Source of the DNA: JBHHUI01 sp965248775
GTDB taxonomy: Bacteria; Chloroflexota; Anaerolineae; Anaerolineales; JBHHUI01
Direction: 5' to 3'
Length of the DNA: 64,000 bases
Assembly (NCBI GenBank): GCA_965248775.1
Contig: OZ252150.1
Location: forward strand, 62,001 to 126,000
Shown here: positions 7,944 to 16,470 of the stretch, one piece after another
How the letters are laid out: each line of letters begins with the position of its first letter
Position numbering within the stretch: position 1 is the stretch's first letter
Notes under the pieces: model-generated
Database searches by the model: none
The model's input: the letters and a program-made list of their open reading frames with translations, nothing else
What the model was told of the DNA's origin: nothing
Position numbers and translations under genes: made by a program

Positions 7944-10900
7944 TCATGCCGTTCTTGATTTCAACGTCTCTAAAGCAGCCCGGGCTTGGGCAGCGTCTGG
8001 CGCCGCCTGCATCCGTTCAAATGCTGCCTGGGCTTCAGAGAAGTGATCACGAGCGGCTTGGTCGTCCGAAATGGTCAAAGCCACCTGGCCTAACTCATAG
8101 TGCGTGCGTCCGAGCTGCCAGTGCGTATTCAGCACACTGAATAACTCGAGGGCCTGATTGAGCTGATCCTCGGCAGCGGCATATTCACCCGCTAAGCGGT
8201 GCAACACACCCCGGGCTCGATGTGCGACCGCTTGATACAACGTATGACCCTGGCGTGTGGCTGATTCCTCAGCCAACGGAGTGTACAACCTCAGAGTGGT
8301 CTCGTCACCCTGCTGCGCTGCGTTGTCTGCAAGCATGACATAGAGATCGTGGTCGCCAGTGATTATCCTATAAGCGGACGATTTACCAAGCGCCTCCATC
8401 AAATGTTGGTTTACCAGGGCGAACTCGCCCTGCGCCAGAAGCGGCTGACACAATCAGTAATGTTGGTTCCGGCCCCATTCTTCCTGTGGCCCTGTCGCAT
8501 CAAGCATGATCGCGCGCGACTCCTCCTGCATCTCAGACGCCTTATCCCCATCACCTCGGAGCGCATGAACACTCGCGCTGTAGCCGATGTACACGCACAA
8601 CCATCCACTTCTTTCCGGAGGGTAATGCTGCTTCAGAGCGCGCCATGTTTCCTCCGTTTTGAGCAGTTCATCCCAACGATCTAAGCGGAATAAACATACT
8701 CCCTGTTCTCCTAACGCATAGGCCGACTTTTCCACATCCTGAATCTTGCTGGCAAGCGCTTCAGCTTGCTGGAGGTGCAGCAGCGCAGACTCATATTCGC
8801 CGACAGCCATCTGCGCTATACCGGCAGCATGCAGACCGTCAACGCGTTCACGCGGGCTGTCAAAGTGCGCATCCTCAGTGAGCGCGATGCGCCGTAAACA
8901 GACCTCTACGCGTTCACGAAAGCGTCCTTGCGCGCCAAATACGGGGGCCAGTGCGCCGAGCGCCATCGACAATTCGACCGGTTCATCGAGTCGTTCGGCC
9001 ATGTCAACGGCAGCCTCTGCGTAGCGACCCGCTGCTTCCCAATCCGGGTCTGTTCTAAACAAGTAAGCATGAGTGGAAGCAGTTCTTAGTAAACGCACTG
9101 TCTCTGTATGCGGCGGCAGGCCTTCCGTAAGACGTAGCCCATCTTCGAGGCAGACTCGAGTTACCTGCTCGAAATTCTGACGGTCGATAAACGAGTAGAG
9201 GTCAGTGAAAGTAATGCCGATTTTGCGATGTAACCATATGACGGTCCATTTGTCCGCGTCCGCCAGTTTGCGCCACTCAAGGAGTGCCTCCTGATAATGT
9301 GAAATAGCTTTCACCCGCTCCCCGCCGTGGCGATTGGCATCGGCCAATTCTTCCAATAGCAGCAAACGAGTCTCGGGCGCGTCTCCAACATCGATCAAAT
9401 CGAGAGCATTTTGCAGGTGCTCGATAGCTTGCTCATAGGCGTACATGGCGACAGCGCGGCGCGCTGCCTGATGGTAGTAGTTAAGTGCGTGTCCGTACTC
9501 CCCGGCGGCGGCAAAGTGGTGGGCCAGCGCTTCAAAGTCATCCGGGCGCAGGTCTTCCAGAGCGACTGCGATCTGGCGATGCATTCGCTGTCGTCGCAAG
9601 GCGCTCACGCTCTCGTACAAAGTCGAAGGAATAAGTACATGGGAAAAGGAAAACGTTACGTCGCGGCTCTCGCTTACCAGTCTGATCAACTGCGCACGTT
9701 CCGCAGATTCCAAAGCATCGATCAGTGCGTCCTCAGCCAATTCACTCACCTTTGCCAGTGTTTTATATTCGAATTCCCGGCCAAATATGGCGGCGAGCCT
9801 TAATGTGTCCTGCGTCGAGCCGGGCAGCACGCTTACTCGTGATTGAATTGCCACCCGCACACTTTGCGGAATCTCCAGTTCAGCTATCTCGGGATAGTGC
9901 CATTCACCTTCCGCATAAGTCACTGTTCCGGTATCGACGATTGCCTTTCACACCTCTTCCACGAAGAACGGGTTGCCCTCCGCTTCGCGGTAGACGCTGT
10001 CCAGGAAATCCGGCGTGCTCGCTGTATCAAATGTGGCTGCCAGCAATTCACCCGTTTGCTCGCGCGTGAGCCGCCCAAGTTTGAGTCTGACCATTTGGCG
10101 TTCTCGGTTTAGGTCTTGGAACACTCGTTGGAAAGGGCGCGCTTCCTCCATTTCTATCTCACGGTACGTGCCAACGATTAGTAGTGGTTGCCGCCGCATG
10201 CGGCGAACTAGATGACGGAGTAGTGCGAGCGTGCCGCTATCGGCCCAGTGTATGTCGTCAAAGGCCAACACTAATGGAGCCTGCTCGATCAGCATGCTAC
10301 ACCAGGCGACCACGTTCTCGAACATCCGCTGTTGTTCGGATTGTGGTTCCAGGGCCGCATTGGGTGGAATGTCGGGATAAGAAAGGCGCAAGTCAGGGGC
10401 AAGTTTGATCAGGTCTGCTAGAACAAACGGGGGTAGATCGAGATCAATTCCAGAACTGTTGTGGAGGCTTTGACGGAATATCTGCGCGAACGGCGCGTAG
10501 GGTGCGCCACCATCAGCGTAACACTCGCCCATAAATGTCTGGCAACCGGAGTCTTCGACTAGGTTGACGAGTTCAGCGGCTAGTCGTGACTTACCAATGC
10601 CAGGCTCACCAGAGATCATGACGAGTTGCCCCTCACCATGCAACGCTCGATCCCAAATGGAACGCAACGTTTGTAATTCATTTTCTCGCCCTACCAAGCG
10701 ACCATGCGCCATGCGATCCAGCGGTGAGACAACGGTTGATGCTCGTTTCCGACCTATTGTCAGAATATCCCAGCGTTTACTGGAAATGGTTGGCTGCGCT
10801 TCACCCTTAGTTAGACGTTCATAGAGAGCCGTGGTTTCATAGGACGGCTCCACACCCAGGTCGTTTGCGAGCTTATCAATGCAGCGCTGATAGGCAGCGG

Positions 10901-11498
10901 CCACACCCGCCTGGTCGCCCGACCCGCCGTGCGCCACCATCAGTGCTCGATAGGCAGGCTCTGGCGCGTGGCCGAGCGATACCCAGCGCTCACCCCATTC
11001 CAGGATGTCGGTCCAGCGCTGCTCCTTCGCGAGGCGGTCCAGCGTTAGATGCATCTTTTGATCGAAGACGGACTGCAGGCGCTCTCGCTCAAGCACGGCC
11101 CAATTCTCATAAAATCCGGGTAACAGCTCGCCCGAATAGACAGAGACTACGGCGATCAATTCATCGGACGGCGAGTCCTGTGCAGCTTGCTGCTCCAATT
11201 TGGAAGCGTCCAACCAGTACGCAGAGTTCACGTCAAACTCAATATTCAAGTTGTCTGCATTAATATAGTCTTGGCCGATGACCTTGCGAAGTTGCCACAA
11301 CGCCTGGCGTAAATAACGGCGGGTGTTTTGCTCATTTGAATCGGGCCAAAACTGGCCGGCCAGCTTTTCTCGCCGATAGGATGTGCCCGCATTTAGAACC
11401 AGATATGCCAGCAGCGACTGAGCCGGTCGAGACTGAATGTCGACCGACTCTCCGTCCAACTGTACGTCAAACTTTCCCAGCATTCTGATTTCAAGCAT
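7944..11498 (-). pseudogene. AfsR/SARP-like BTAD-AAA ATPase-TPR regulator with two in-frame TGA codons
   Basis: The frame of about 1184 codons from MLEIRMLGKFDVQLDG encodes, in order: a winged-helix transcriptional domain (residues ~1-95), a bacterial transcriptional activation domain with TPR-like helices (~95-245), an AAA/STAND ATPase (Walker A SGEPGIGKSRLA, Walker B VLAFDDIHWAD, ~270-530) and a long C-terminal TPR region. It is broken only by TGA at 9948-9950 (codon 517, in FFVEEV*KAIVD) and TGA at 8454-8456 (codon 1015, in NQHY*LCQPLL). Homology continues on both sides in the same frame. Such proteins regulate transcription in response to an unknown ligand. Nonsense mutation is the simplest reading; readthrough is possible. 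A start at 11528 is an alternative. Confidence 0.85.
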
Positions 11499-11711
11499 GG
11501 CAGGCCTATTATCGAGGATTGTAGGCAATTATTGCGGAATTTTCTACCGAAAATAGCTGTGATGCAGGCACCAGTATAGCAATAGTCCGGAAAATACGTT
11601 GAAAAGACGCCTGGAATTACGATTATTAGATGGCGTTGTTTATATTAGTTGCAGAAAACAAGTTTTACTCGCGCATTTGAGCGTGAGCACATGCAACCAA
11701 GGAGAACAATC

Positions 11712-11888
11712 ATGTACGGTTCAATCACAACCTATCAGCTAGGACAGATGCGTCACCAGGAGTTGGAAGCAGAAGTTGCTGGAAATCGACGCGGCAAAGC
11801 CGTCAAGGCCGGCGAGCCCAACGCGACGAAGATGGTTGCGGCCATCATGCTGATTGGCGCAGTACTGGTCACGCTGTTCCTGGCCTAG
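11712..11888 (+). CDS. Small single-pass membrane protein
   Basis: A 58-residue protein begins MYGSITTYQLGQMRHQELEA, has a basic middle part (GNRRGKAVKAG) and ends in one hydrophobic helix, MVAAIMLIGAVLVTLFLA. The start is set by AAGGAG seven bases before ATG 11712; an in-frame start further upstream has no such site. I do not recognise a family. Its transcript would originally have ended at the hairpin now split by an IS3 insertion (arms near 11955-11970 and 15541-15556). A short stress-inducible or membrane-anchoring protein is possible, but no function is shown. Confidence 0.7.
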   Translation: MYGSITTYQLGQMRHQELEAEVAGNRRGKAVKAGEPNATKMVAAIMLIGAVLVTLFLA

Positions 11889-12030
11889 GGGTCGATTGCT
11901 AGGACTTGATCACCAAACCCGAACTCACAACGGCGGCAAATCGAGCCGCCCACATAAACTAAAAACGCCCCCTTTGATGAACTGCACCCTGTAAACAAGA
12001 CACGAAAAGAAAGACCCCCACTGCAGTCAT

Positions 12031-12067
12031 CCAGACAGACACCTGATTTGATAAGGTGTCTGTCTGG
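12031..12067 (+). terminator. Perfect 14-bp hairpin with T-run at the IS3 end
   Basis: CCAGACAGACACCT (12031-12044) pairs with AGGTGTCTGTCTGG (12054-12067) around a 9-nt loop, followed by TTTTTAG on the plus strand. It overlaps the last codons of OrfB. It would stop transcription entering the element from the left flank, including read-through from the small gene at 11712. Confidence 0.6.
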
Positions 12068-12297
12068 TTTTTAGTTGTATGCGCTCATAATTGTAGAACT
12101 CGATATACTGGTCAATCAATTCATTCGCACGCTCAAAACTTGGGACGCGGATGTGGCGGAGCGCTTCCGCTTTCAAATGGCCAAAGAAGTTCTCCATGGG
12201 CGCATTGTCCCAACAATTGCCCGGACGAGACATCGAAGGAGTGATGTGATATTCCCGCGTGAGAGCAGCATACTGCTTGGACGTGTATTGATATCCC

Positions 12298-12321
12298 CCC
12301 AGTCTAGTCGACTGGACTAGG
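12298..12321. repeat. 24-bp palindromic insert in OrfB next to the second catalytic Asp
   Basis: The insert CCCAGTCTAGTCGACTGGAC... contains CCAGTC/GACTGG arms. Removing exactly these 24 bases restores the family motif HSDQGYQY; with it the product reads HSD, eight extra residues, then GYQY. Confidence 0.7.
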
Positions 12322-12404
12322 TGGTCGCTATGGAGGAGCAGTCCCGCAGTGACCTTTTCTTTGCGTTTGGCCTGCTTGAGGGTATCGATGACTAAGCGCA
12401 CAGA

Positions 12405-12600
12405 ATTGCCCAGTCCCGGATGCCCAGTCGCGAACGTACTGGGTCGTGATACTGGACGGGGTGGCGCCCCAGACGATGAGCAACGATGAAACCGTCGAAC
12501 AGGTCCTTGATGGTGGCCAGATACCCAGTCCAGCGGACTGCGCTGGGAGCCCAGCCTTGCTGGGTATTGATGTAAGTAACACCTGTACTGCGTACGGCGC
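12405..12600. repeat. Cluster of short palindromic inserts in OrfB
   Basis: At least three units are visible. One is about 26 bp after the NQKWVTD codons (near 12583-12608). Another, of 24 bp with CCAGCG/CGCTGG arms, lies near 12527-12553. A third block near 12405-12470 has CCCAGT...ACTGGG arms. Between them native OrfB codons (INTQQGW, YLATIKDLFDGFIVAHRLG) can be read. Confidence 0.6.
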
Positions 12601-13093
12601 AAGTGTATCAGTAACCCATTTCTGGTTGGGCTGGTTGGCCGCGAAATCGCGCGCCAAGAGATTGGCGTCACGATGCTGTCGCATAGCGATGCAGTGAGCA
12701 CGCCACTGTGCGCGACAAGTGTAGCGCTGGTGAAAATCTAGCCGGGCCCTTTGCTTGTAGGGGTGGCGTTGCCTGGCAATGGAGCGGATATTGAGCTTGT
12801 TCATCAGCCGTAAGACTGCTTTGTGGTTGATGACGAGGCCTTGGTGTTGTCGCAACCACAAAGCAACCCGGCGATAGCCATAGGTTCTGTGTGACTTTTG
12901 CCAGGCTTCCTGAACCGCGTGCATCCGCGCTCGATCTTTGACTTTGTTGGCGAAGTCATATAGGGGCAGCCAGCGCGGCAAATGGAGATATGCGGGTACC
13001 ACCTGGTCGATCTCCCAGCAGCCAAGCAGCAATTCGCCGAAAGTTGATCGCTGCGGCAGTGGCGATATGTTGCAATCTTGTGCGGGCCAGCCC

Positions 13094-13206
13094 GCGGCCC
13101 AGTGCAGTCCACAGTGGACTGTGTAACGATTATGCCGGGCGCCCATTGGATTAGCGGCCTGTGGGCCATCGTACCTTCGACCACGTCCAGCCGTACGTGG
13201 CTGGGT
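13094..13206. repeat. Two palindromic inserts in the IS1182 transposase 3' end
   Basis: The insert at 13094-13119 (26 bp) contains the palindrome GTCCACAGTGGAC. The insert at 13182-13206 (25 bp) contains CCAGCC/GGCTGG arms around GTACGT. Removing them restores RRAG-VEGTM and NRYT-GLARTRLQH in the family order. Confidence 0.65.
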
Positions 13207-14403
13207 GCCGGCGCGGCGTCTGTACTGTTCTTTGAATGTTGCCGTTTGTTCGCGCTGGCGAGCCTCTTGCAAGATTTCAAAAGCGGGGCGTGGAGGCACC
13301 GTCAGATGGCGACCGTTCTTTTGACCGCGAGAACATTTTTCGCGAGCCGAACATTGAAAGCAGAGCGGGCGACTGAAAAGAAAGTGGATGTTCGCTCTCC
13401 CCCAACTTGATTTACCTTCCTTCCAATACATACTTTGCTGCCCTTCGGGGCAAGTGGCCACCATGTTCTCCCAATCAATGCTGAATTGAGTTTGGTCATA
13501 GCCGCCTTCCAGGCGTGCTTGCCAACTGGAATCTGCTCTGGCTGGACCCAACAGGTCGATCTCATTTTGGCGGCTACTGAGCAAATTATCCGTATTGACA
13601 TAGCCTGCATCTACCCAATGGGTTTCAGGAGATAGACTGCGAGCCATCAAATCCGTTTGAATTGCTGCGGTGACCGTACTGTCAGGGACGGTGGCCACAG
13701 TTGTCGTTACTTGAGTAATGAGCCGGGGTTCGTCTGGGTCACAAGTTTCTGTGAGATGAAGTTTGTAACCCGTCCAACTGGCCCCATTTTTAGAACTGTA
13801 GCGCGCATCTAAATCATCGGGTGAGGCAATCATTTGGCCAGATGTAGGAAATCCTTGGTCATCTTTTTTTCGCCAGTGACTCTGACCATCTTCCAGATAG
13901 TATTGTTGCACCCAAATGCGCCGCAAGACTTCAACCGTAAACAATGATTTTATCTTTGTCGGTGTCTCTACTTGATAAATTGCCGCCAAGAGGTGATGCC
14001 CGTCCGCGCCAATCGTTTGGGCGAGCTGCTCCAGTTTAGTCTTGCTTTTTCTGTTCGGATATGTATCGCCAGGCGCACCATACCGTTTTCCCCAATCGGC
14101 TTTCATCTGGGCCCGTAACCAGGTTGGTGCAATTTGCGCGATATCATCCAACACCCGCCGCATCGTTTCAAACGCAAGTCCTACTCGGTTGAGCGACTTG
14201 ATTTTGGCGAGCACTTTTGTCGAATCGGTTCGTTGCTTACTCTGCCCGTTCAATAAACCAGCAGCCTCACAGCACTCTAATATCCGATTCAGTAATATGC
14301 TTTCTTCTCCATGCTCCAGCAGTCGCTGTCGGAATTCAGTCAACACAGAGTAATGAAAACCGGCATCTGTTAGTTCCAAGCTCAACAGGTATTTCCAATC
14401 TAT

Positions 14404-14612
14404 CACGATGCAGTCTGCACGTCACAGAGTGAAGTGCGCACTCCACTTCGCCGAGCCGAGTCGGCACGACTTGGTGACCCAGTACATTCATCATGACCCA
14501 GTACATTCATCATGACCCAGTACATTCATCATGACCCAGTACATTTATCATGACCCAGTACATTCATCATGACCCAGTACATTCATGACTGGGTGACTGG
14601 GTGACTGTGTCC
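14404..14612. repeat. Repeat block inside the IS1182 transposase, with a 19-bp tandem array
   Basis: From 14476 to 14588 the unit GACCCAGTACATTCATCAT occurs six times head to tail (starts 14476, 14495, 14514, 14533, 14552, 14571; one unit has TTTAT and the last is cut short). On one side are CCCAGT/ACTGGG motifs repeated near 14586-14606. On the other are GAGTG/CACTC and GCCGAG.../CGGC palindromes (14430-14470). There are no spacers, so it is not a CRISPR array. Confidence 0.85.
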
Positions 14613-14956
14613 GCGAACGCACGGCATCGGCGGCTGCTCGATCCGTCAGATTTTCCATGAATTGCAGTATCGTCACCAAGGCTAAGCGGGCTGGGCTCAC
14701 GCCCGGTTGTCCGATTGCAGGGTACAGCGTTGCAAATTCATCGTCAGCAAACATTGTTCCCAGCTCATCCCGTATTTTCATCACCTTATTCCCCTTGGGA
14801 AAGGCGGCTCGGGCTACTTCCACTGTCAGCTCAGGAATCTTATGATCGTAATTCGGGGCTAGCATCTCTCGCTCCTTGTTGGAAATCTTTAGCCTCAGTT
14901 TAGCCTTTTCCCATTTGGAACGCTGCAGCCAGACTTCGCCAACAAAGTCGATCTTT

Positions 14957-15067
14957 GTCCGGTTGCTGGCTGCGCTTGCGCCAGGCGTAATAGGCAGCTC
15001 GCGAAACTGCAAAGAAAGTACACATGGCCTTCACGCTGTATCTTCTTCTGAACTGGTAGATGACCCG
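14957..15067 (-). pseudogene. IS3 OrfB transposase, N-terminal fragment
   Basis: The minus strand reads FRRRYSVKAMCTFFAVSRAAYYAWRK..., the standard start of IS3 OrfB (helix before the rve domain), up to QQPDKDR at the IS1182-type junction. The start codon region is lost in the palindromic insert at 15068-15160. Confidence 0.75.
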
Positions 15068-15160
15068 ATATTGCGCTGCCCAGTCACCCAGTCATCACGA
15101 CCCAGTTCATTCGTGACTGGGTGAATGCACTGGGTCATGACGGACAGACTGGACGTGGCG
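15068..15160. repeat. Palindromic insert between IS3 OrfA and OrfB
   Basis: This block is built of CCCAGTCACCCAGTCAT, GACCCAGTTCATTCGTGACTGGG and TGCACTGGGTCATGAC-like units, with nested CCCAGT/ACTGGG arms. It lies exactly in the OrfA/OrfB overlap and disrupts both the OrfA tail and the OrfB start. Confidence 0.65.
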
Positions 15161-15461
15161 CGAGCTCGTCCATGCGCAAATCGGTAAGGAATTTTTTTAG
15201 GAGCGCATTTTCCATGCGCAACCGTTCTAGCTCCTCCTGCGGACTTTCCGCCAGCCGACGAGGAGGCCGACCCTTCGGTTTGGCAAAGGCTGCCCCTCCC
15301 TTGCGACGGAACTGGCGCACCCAGACCTTCACTAGGTCTCTCCGGGGCAGCCCAAGTGCTTCAACTACCTCTACGCGGGTCAGGCCTTCTTCGAGAAACA
15401 TGCGTACCGCTTCCAGCTTGGTCGCTTTCGGGTAGTGTTTCATCCCCTTTTTCCCAGACAT
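15135..15461 (-). CDS. IS3-family transposase OrfA (C-terminus altered)
   Basis: The 108-codon protein has the HTH of IS3 OrfA: MKHYPKATKLEAVRMFLEEG, LGLPRRDLVKVWVRQFR, then a leucine-zipper-like stretch ELERLRMENALLKKFL. I chose ATG 15461, behind AGGAGG with an 8-nt spacer. A run of seven A (near 15191-15197) in the KKF codons is a classical slip site for OrfAB fusion. The last residues (APRPVCPS) derive from the palindromic insert at 15068-15160. Confidence 0.75.
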   Translation of the reverse strand: MSGKKGMKHYPKATKLEAVRMFLEEGLTRVEVVEALGLPRRDLVKVWVRQFRRKGGAAFAKPKGRPPRRLAESPQEELERLRMENALLKKFLTDLRMDELAPRPVCPS

Positions 15462-15534
15462 AAAAAACACCTCCTGTTTTTAGTATCTCACAGGGGTGTT
15501 TTTCTTTTGTGTCAACTTCTTGGGGGTCAGTTCA

Positions 15535-15650
15535 CAGCCATGGGCGTTTTTAGTTTGATCTGTGAGTTTGCCAGAGTGTCAGATTACATTGTCACCGTAT
15601 GGATACGACCCACAGTTCGGGTCAGTTCATCATTGGTGACCAATACTAAA
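15535..15650. other. Intergenic, right flank of the IS3 element
   Basis: It contains the right arm of the split terminator (15542-15556). Beyond this I see no gene or RNA. Confidence 0.4.
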
Positions 15651-15745
15651 TCATTTGAAGTTCTTCTCCTCGGCGCGGATTGACACTTTCAGCCGGTTCT
15701 CAAATGGGGGAATCGGGCAAGAGTACATCTCGTTGTAGAGACATT
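15651..15745 (-). pseudogene. DUF1684 C-terminal remnant
   Basis: The minus strand reads CLYNEMYSCPIPPFENRLKV followed by SIRAEEKNFK and TGA. This parallels the C-terminus of the complete neighbour (CAYNPNYSCPIPPFENRLQV, then PIRAGEKDFK). The rest of the gene is missing, so this is the tail of a duplicated copy, probably truncated during the insertions to its left. Confidence 0.75.
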
Positions 15746-15788
15746 CACTTTGTGTCGGAACTGACGGACCTACGCGGCGTTTCAGTGA

Positions 15789-15809
15789 GTGTGCCGGTGT
15801 TCGGCACAC
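15789..15809. repeat. Hairpin between the DUF1684 copies
   Basis: GTGTGCCG (15789-15796) and CGGCACAC (15802-15809) form an 8-bp stem with a 5-nt loop, 35 bases past the stop of the DUF1684 gene. There is no T-run, so its role as a terminator is uncertain. Confidence 0.45.
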
Positions 15810-15843
15810 GATGATTTAATACAAGCCTCCAGTAATGTTTCGT

Positions 15844-16347
15844 CTACTTGAAGTCTTTCTCACCTGCGCGGATTGGCACCTGCAACCGGTTCTCGAATGG
15901 AGGAATCGGACAACTATAATTCGGGTTATACGCACAATAAGGCGAATAAGCTAGGTTGAAGTCCACAAGCACTTTATCGTGACCTGCCTGTTCCGGCTCA
16001 AGATAGCGCCCGGCCCCGTAAGTCTCTTTGCCACTTGTGGCGTCTGTAAATGGCATGAAAAGGCCGTGCTCGTTTGAATAGAGCGTCAACTCCGCCTGTT
16101 CGCCGCCAGCTTCAAAACTGATGCGCCCCCAGCGTTCATACGTCTGCACGTCGCCGGTGCTGGTCTGCATATGCACGATCTCCTTATCGTCAAACTCGTC
16201 AACTGGCAATTCTAATCGCAAATCATCGTTCGGTTCGAAATACTTCAGGCCGTCGAAGTCGTGACGCTGCTCATGTGTCAGCGGGCTATGGGGGTCCTGC
16301 TCAAAGAATTCGTCTTTCATCTGACGAAAATGTCTGTAGTCGTGCAT
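15844..16347 (-). CDS. DUF1684 family protein
   Basis: A 167-residue soluble protein with the full DUF1684 pattern: an N-terminal FDGLKYFEPNDDLRLELPV segment, a beta-rich middle (TSTGDVQTYERWGRISFEAG), YGAGRYLEP, then the conserved DFNLAYSPYCAYNPNYSCPI and PPFENRLQVPIRAGEK. The family is common in environmental bacteria; no reaction is established. The start at 16347 has AAAGGA nine bases upstream. A truncated paralogue follows at 15651, implying an earlier tandem duplication. Confidence 0.82.
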   Translation of the reverse strand: MHDYRHFRQMKDEFFEQDPHSPLTHEQRHDFDGLKYFEPNDDLRLELPVDEFDDKEIVHMQTSTGDVQTYERWGRISFEAGGEQAELTLYSNEHGLFMPFTDATSGKETYGAGRYLEPEQAGHDKVLVDFNLAYSPYCAYNPNYSCPIPPFENRLQVPIRAGEKDFK

Positions 16348-16470
16348 TGTTCATTATCCTTTCACAAATCGAATAATCGGTGACAGGAGAAAATCATTTG
16401 GAGGTTTAAACCGATTTCCAAGCGCCGATCGCCGATCCTACTCATACAGACGCAGGTTGCGTCGTCGATC

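Larger units (their letters stand above)
12027..12932 (-). pseudogene. IS3 OrfB transposase, C-terminal fragment with palindromic insertions
   Basis: Recognisable rve/DDE segments are KSHRTYGYRRVALWL, NQKWVTD (first Asp), LLLHSD (second Asp), SRPGNCWDNAPMENFF (Glu) and the C-terminal YIEFYNYERIQ. The reading frame changes between them because of inserts of about 24-30 bp at 12400-12600; a further 24-bp insert at 12298-12321 is in frame. The fragment begins at the 7-bp direct repeat bordering the IS1182-type element. Joining it to 14950-15067 restores QQPDKDRARMHAVQEAWQ. Confidence 0.8.
12956..14865 (-). pseudogene. IS1182-family transposase disrupted by palindromic insertions
   Basis: The protein starts MLAPNYDHKIPELTVEVAR at 14865 behind an AAGGAG site. 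The family pattern AADAVRSR | IDWKYLLSLELTD is interrupted by about 209 bp of repeats at 14404-14612. The DDE core follows (QRTDSTKV, HWVDAGYVNTD). Near the C-terminus the conserved stretch after YRRRAG is broken by 25-bp and 26-bp palindromes and a 2-bp insertion. The native C-terminus TRLQHIATAAAINF...FAALAAPI can still be read in another frame, ending at TGA 12956-12958. The product cannot be functional. Confidence 0.85.
12940..14949 (-). mobile_element. IS1182-type element nested in IS3 OrfB
   Basis: It has perfect 18-bp terminal inverted repeats, GACTTTGTTGGCGAAGTC at 12940-12957 and its complement at 14932-14949. A 7-bp direct duplication GATCTTT flanks it (12933-12939 and 14950-14956). 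Excision with one duplication restores the IS3 OrfB frame. The element is 2010 bp, of which about 260 bp are later palindromic and tandem-repeat insertions. Confidence 0.85.
11978..15534 (-). mobile_element. IS3-family element carrying a nested IS1182-type element
   Basis: The orfA-side end reads TGAACTGACCCCCAAGAAG on the minus strand from 15534. The other end reads TGAACTGCACCC from 11978 on the plus strand. These are typical imperfect IS3 terminal repeats. Inside are OrfA (15135-15461), an OrfB split at 14950 by an IS1182-type element, and several short palindromic insertions. Without the insertions the element would be about 1.3 kb. It is no longer autonomous. Confidence 0.8.
11955..15556 (+). 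terminator. Terminator hairpin opened by the IS3 insertion
   Basis: The left arm AAACTAAAAACGCCC (from about 11956) and right arm GGGCGTTTTTAGTTT (15542-15556) are perfect reverse complements flanking the IS3 element. Brought together they form a strong intrinsic terminator for the small gene at 11712. The element sits in its loop. Confidence 0.65.

Noticed and set aside
14476..14588. Possible CRISPR array
   Set aside because: The 19-bp units are directly adjacent with no spacers and there are no cas genes.
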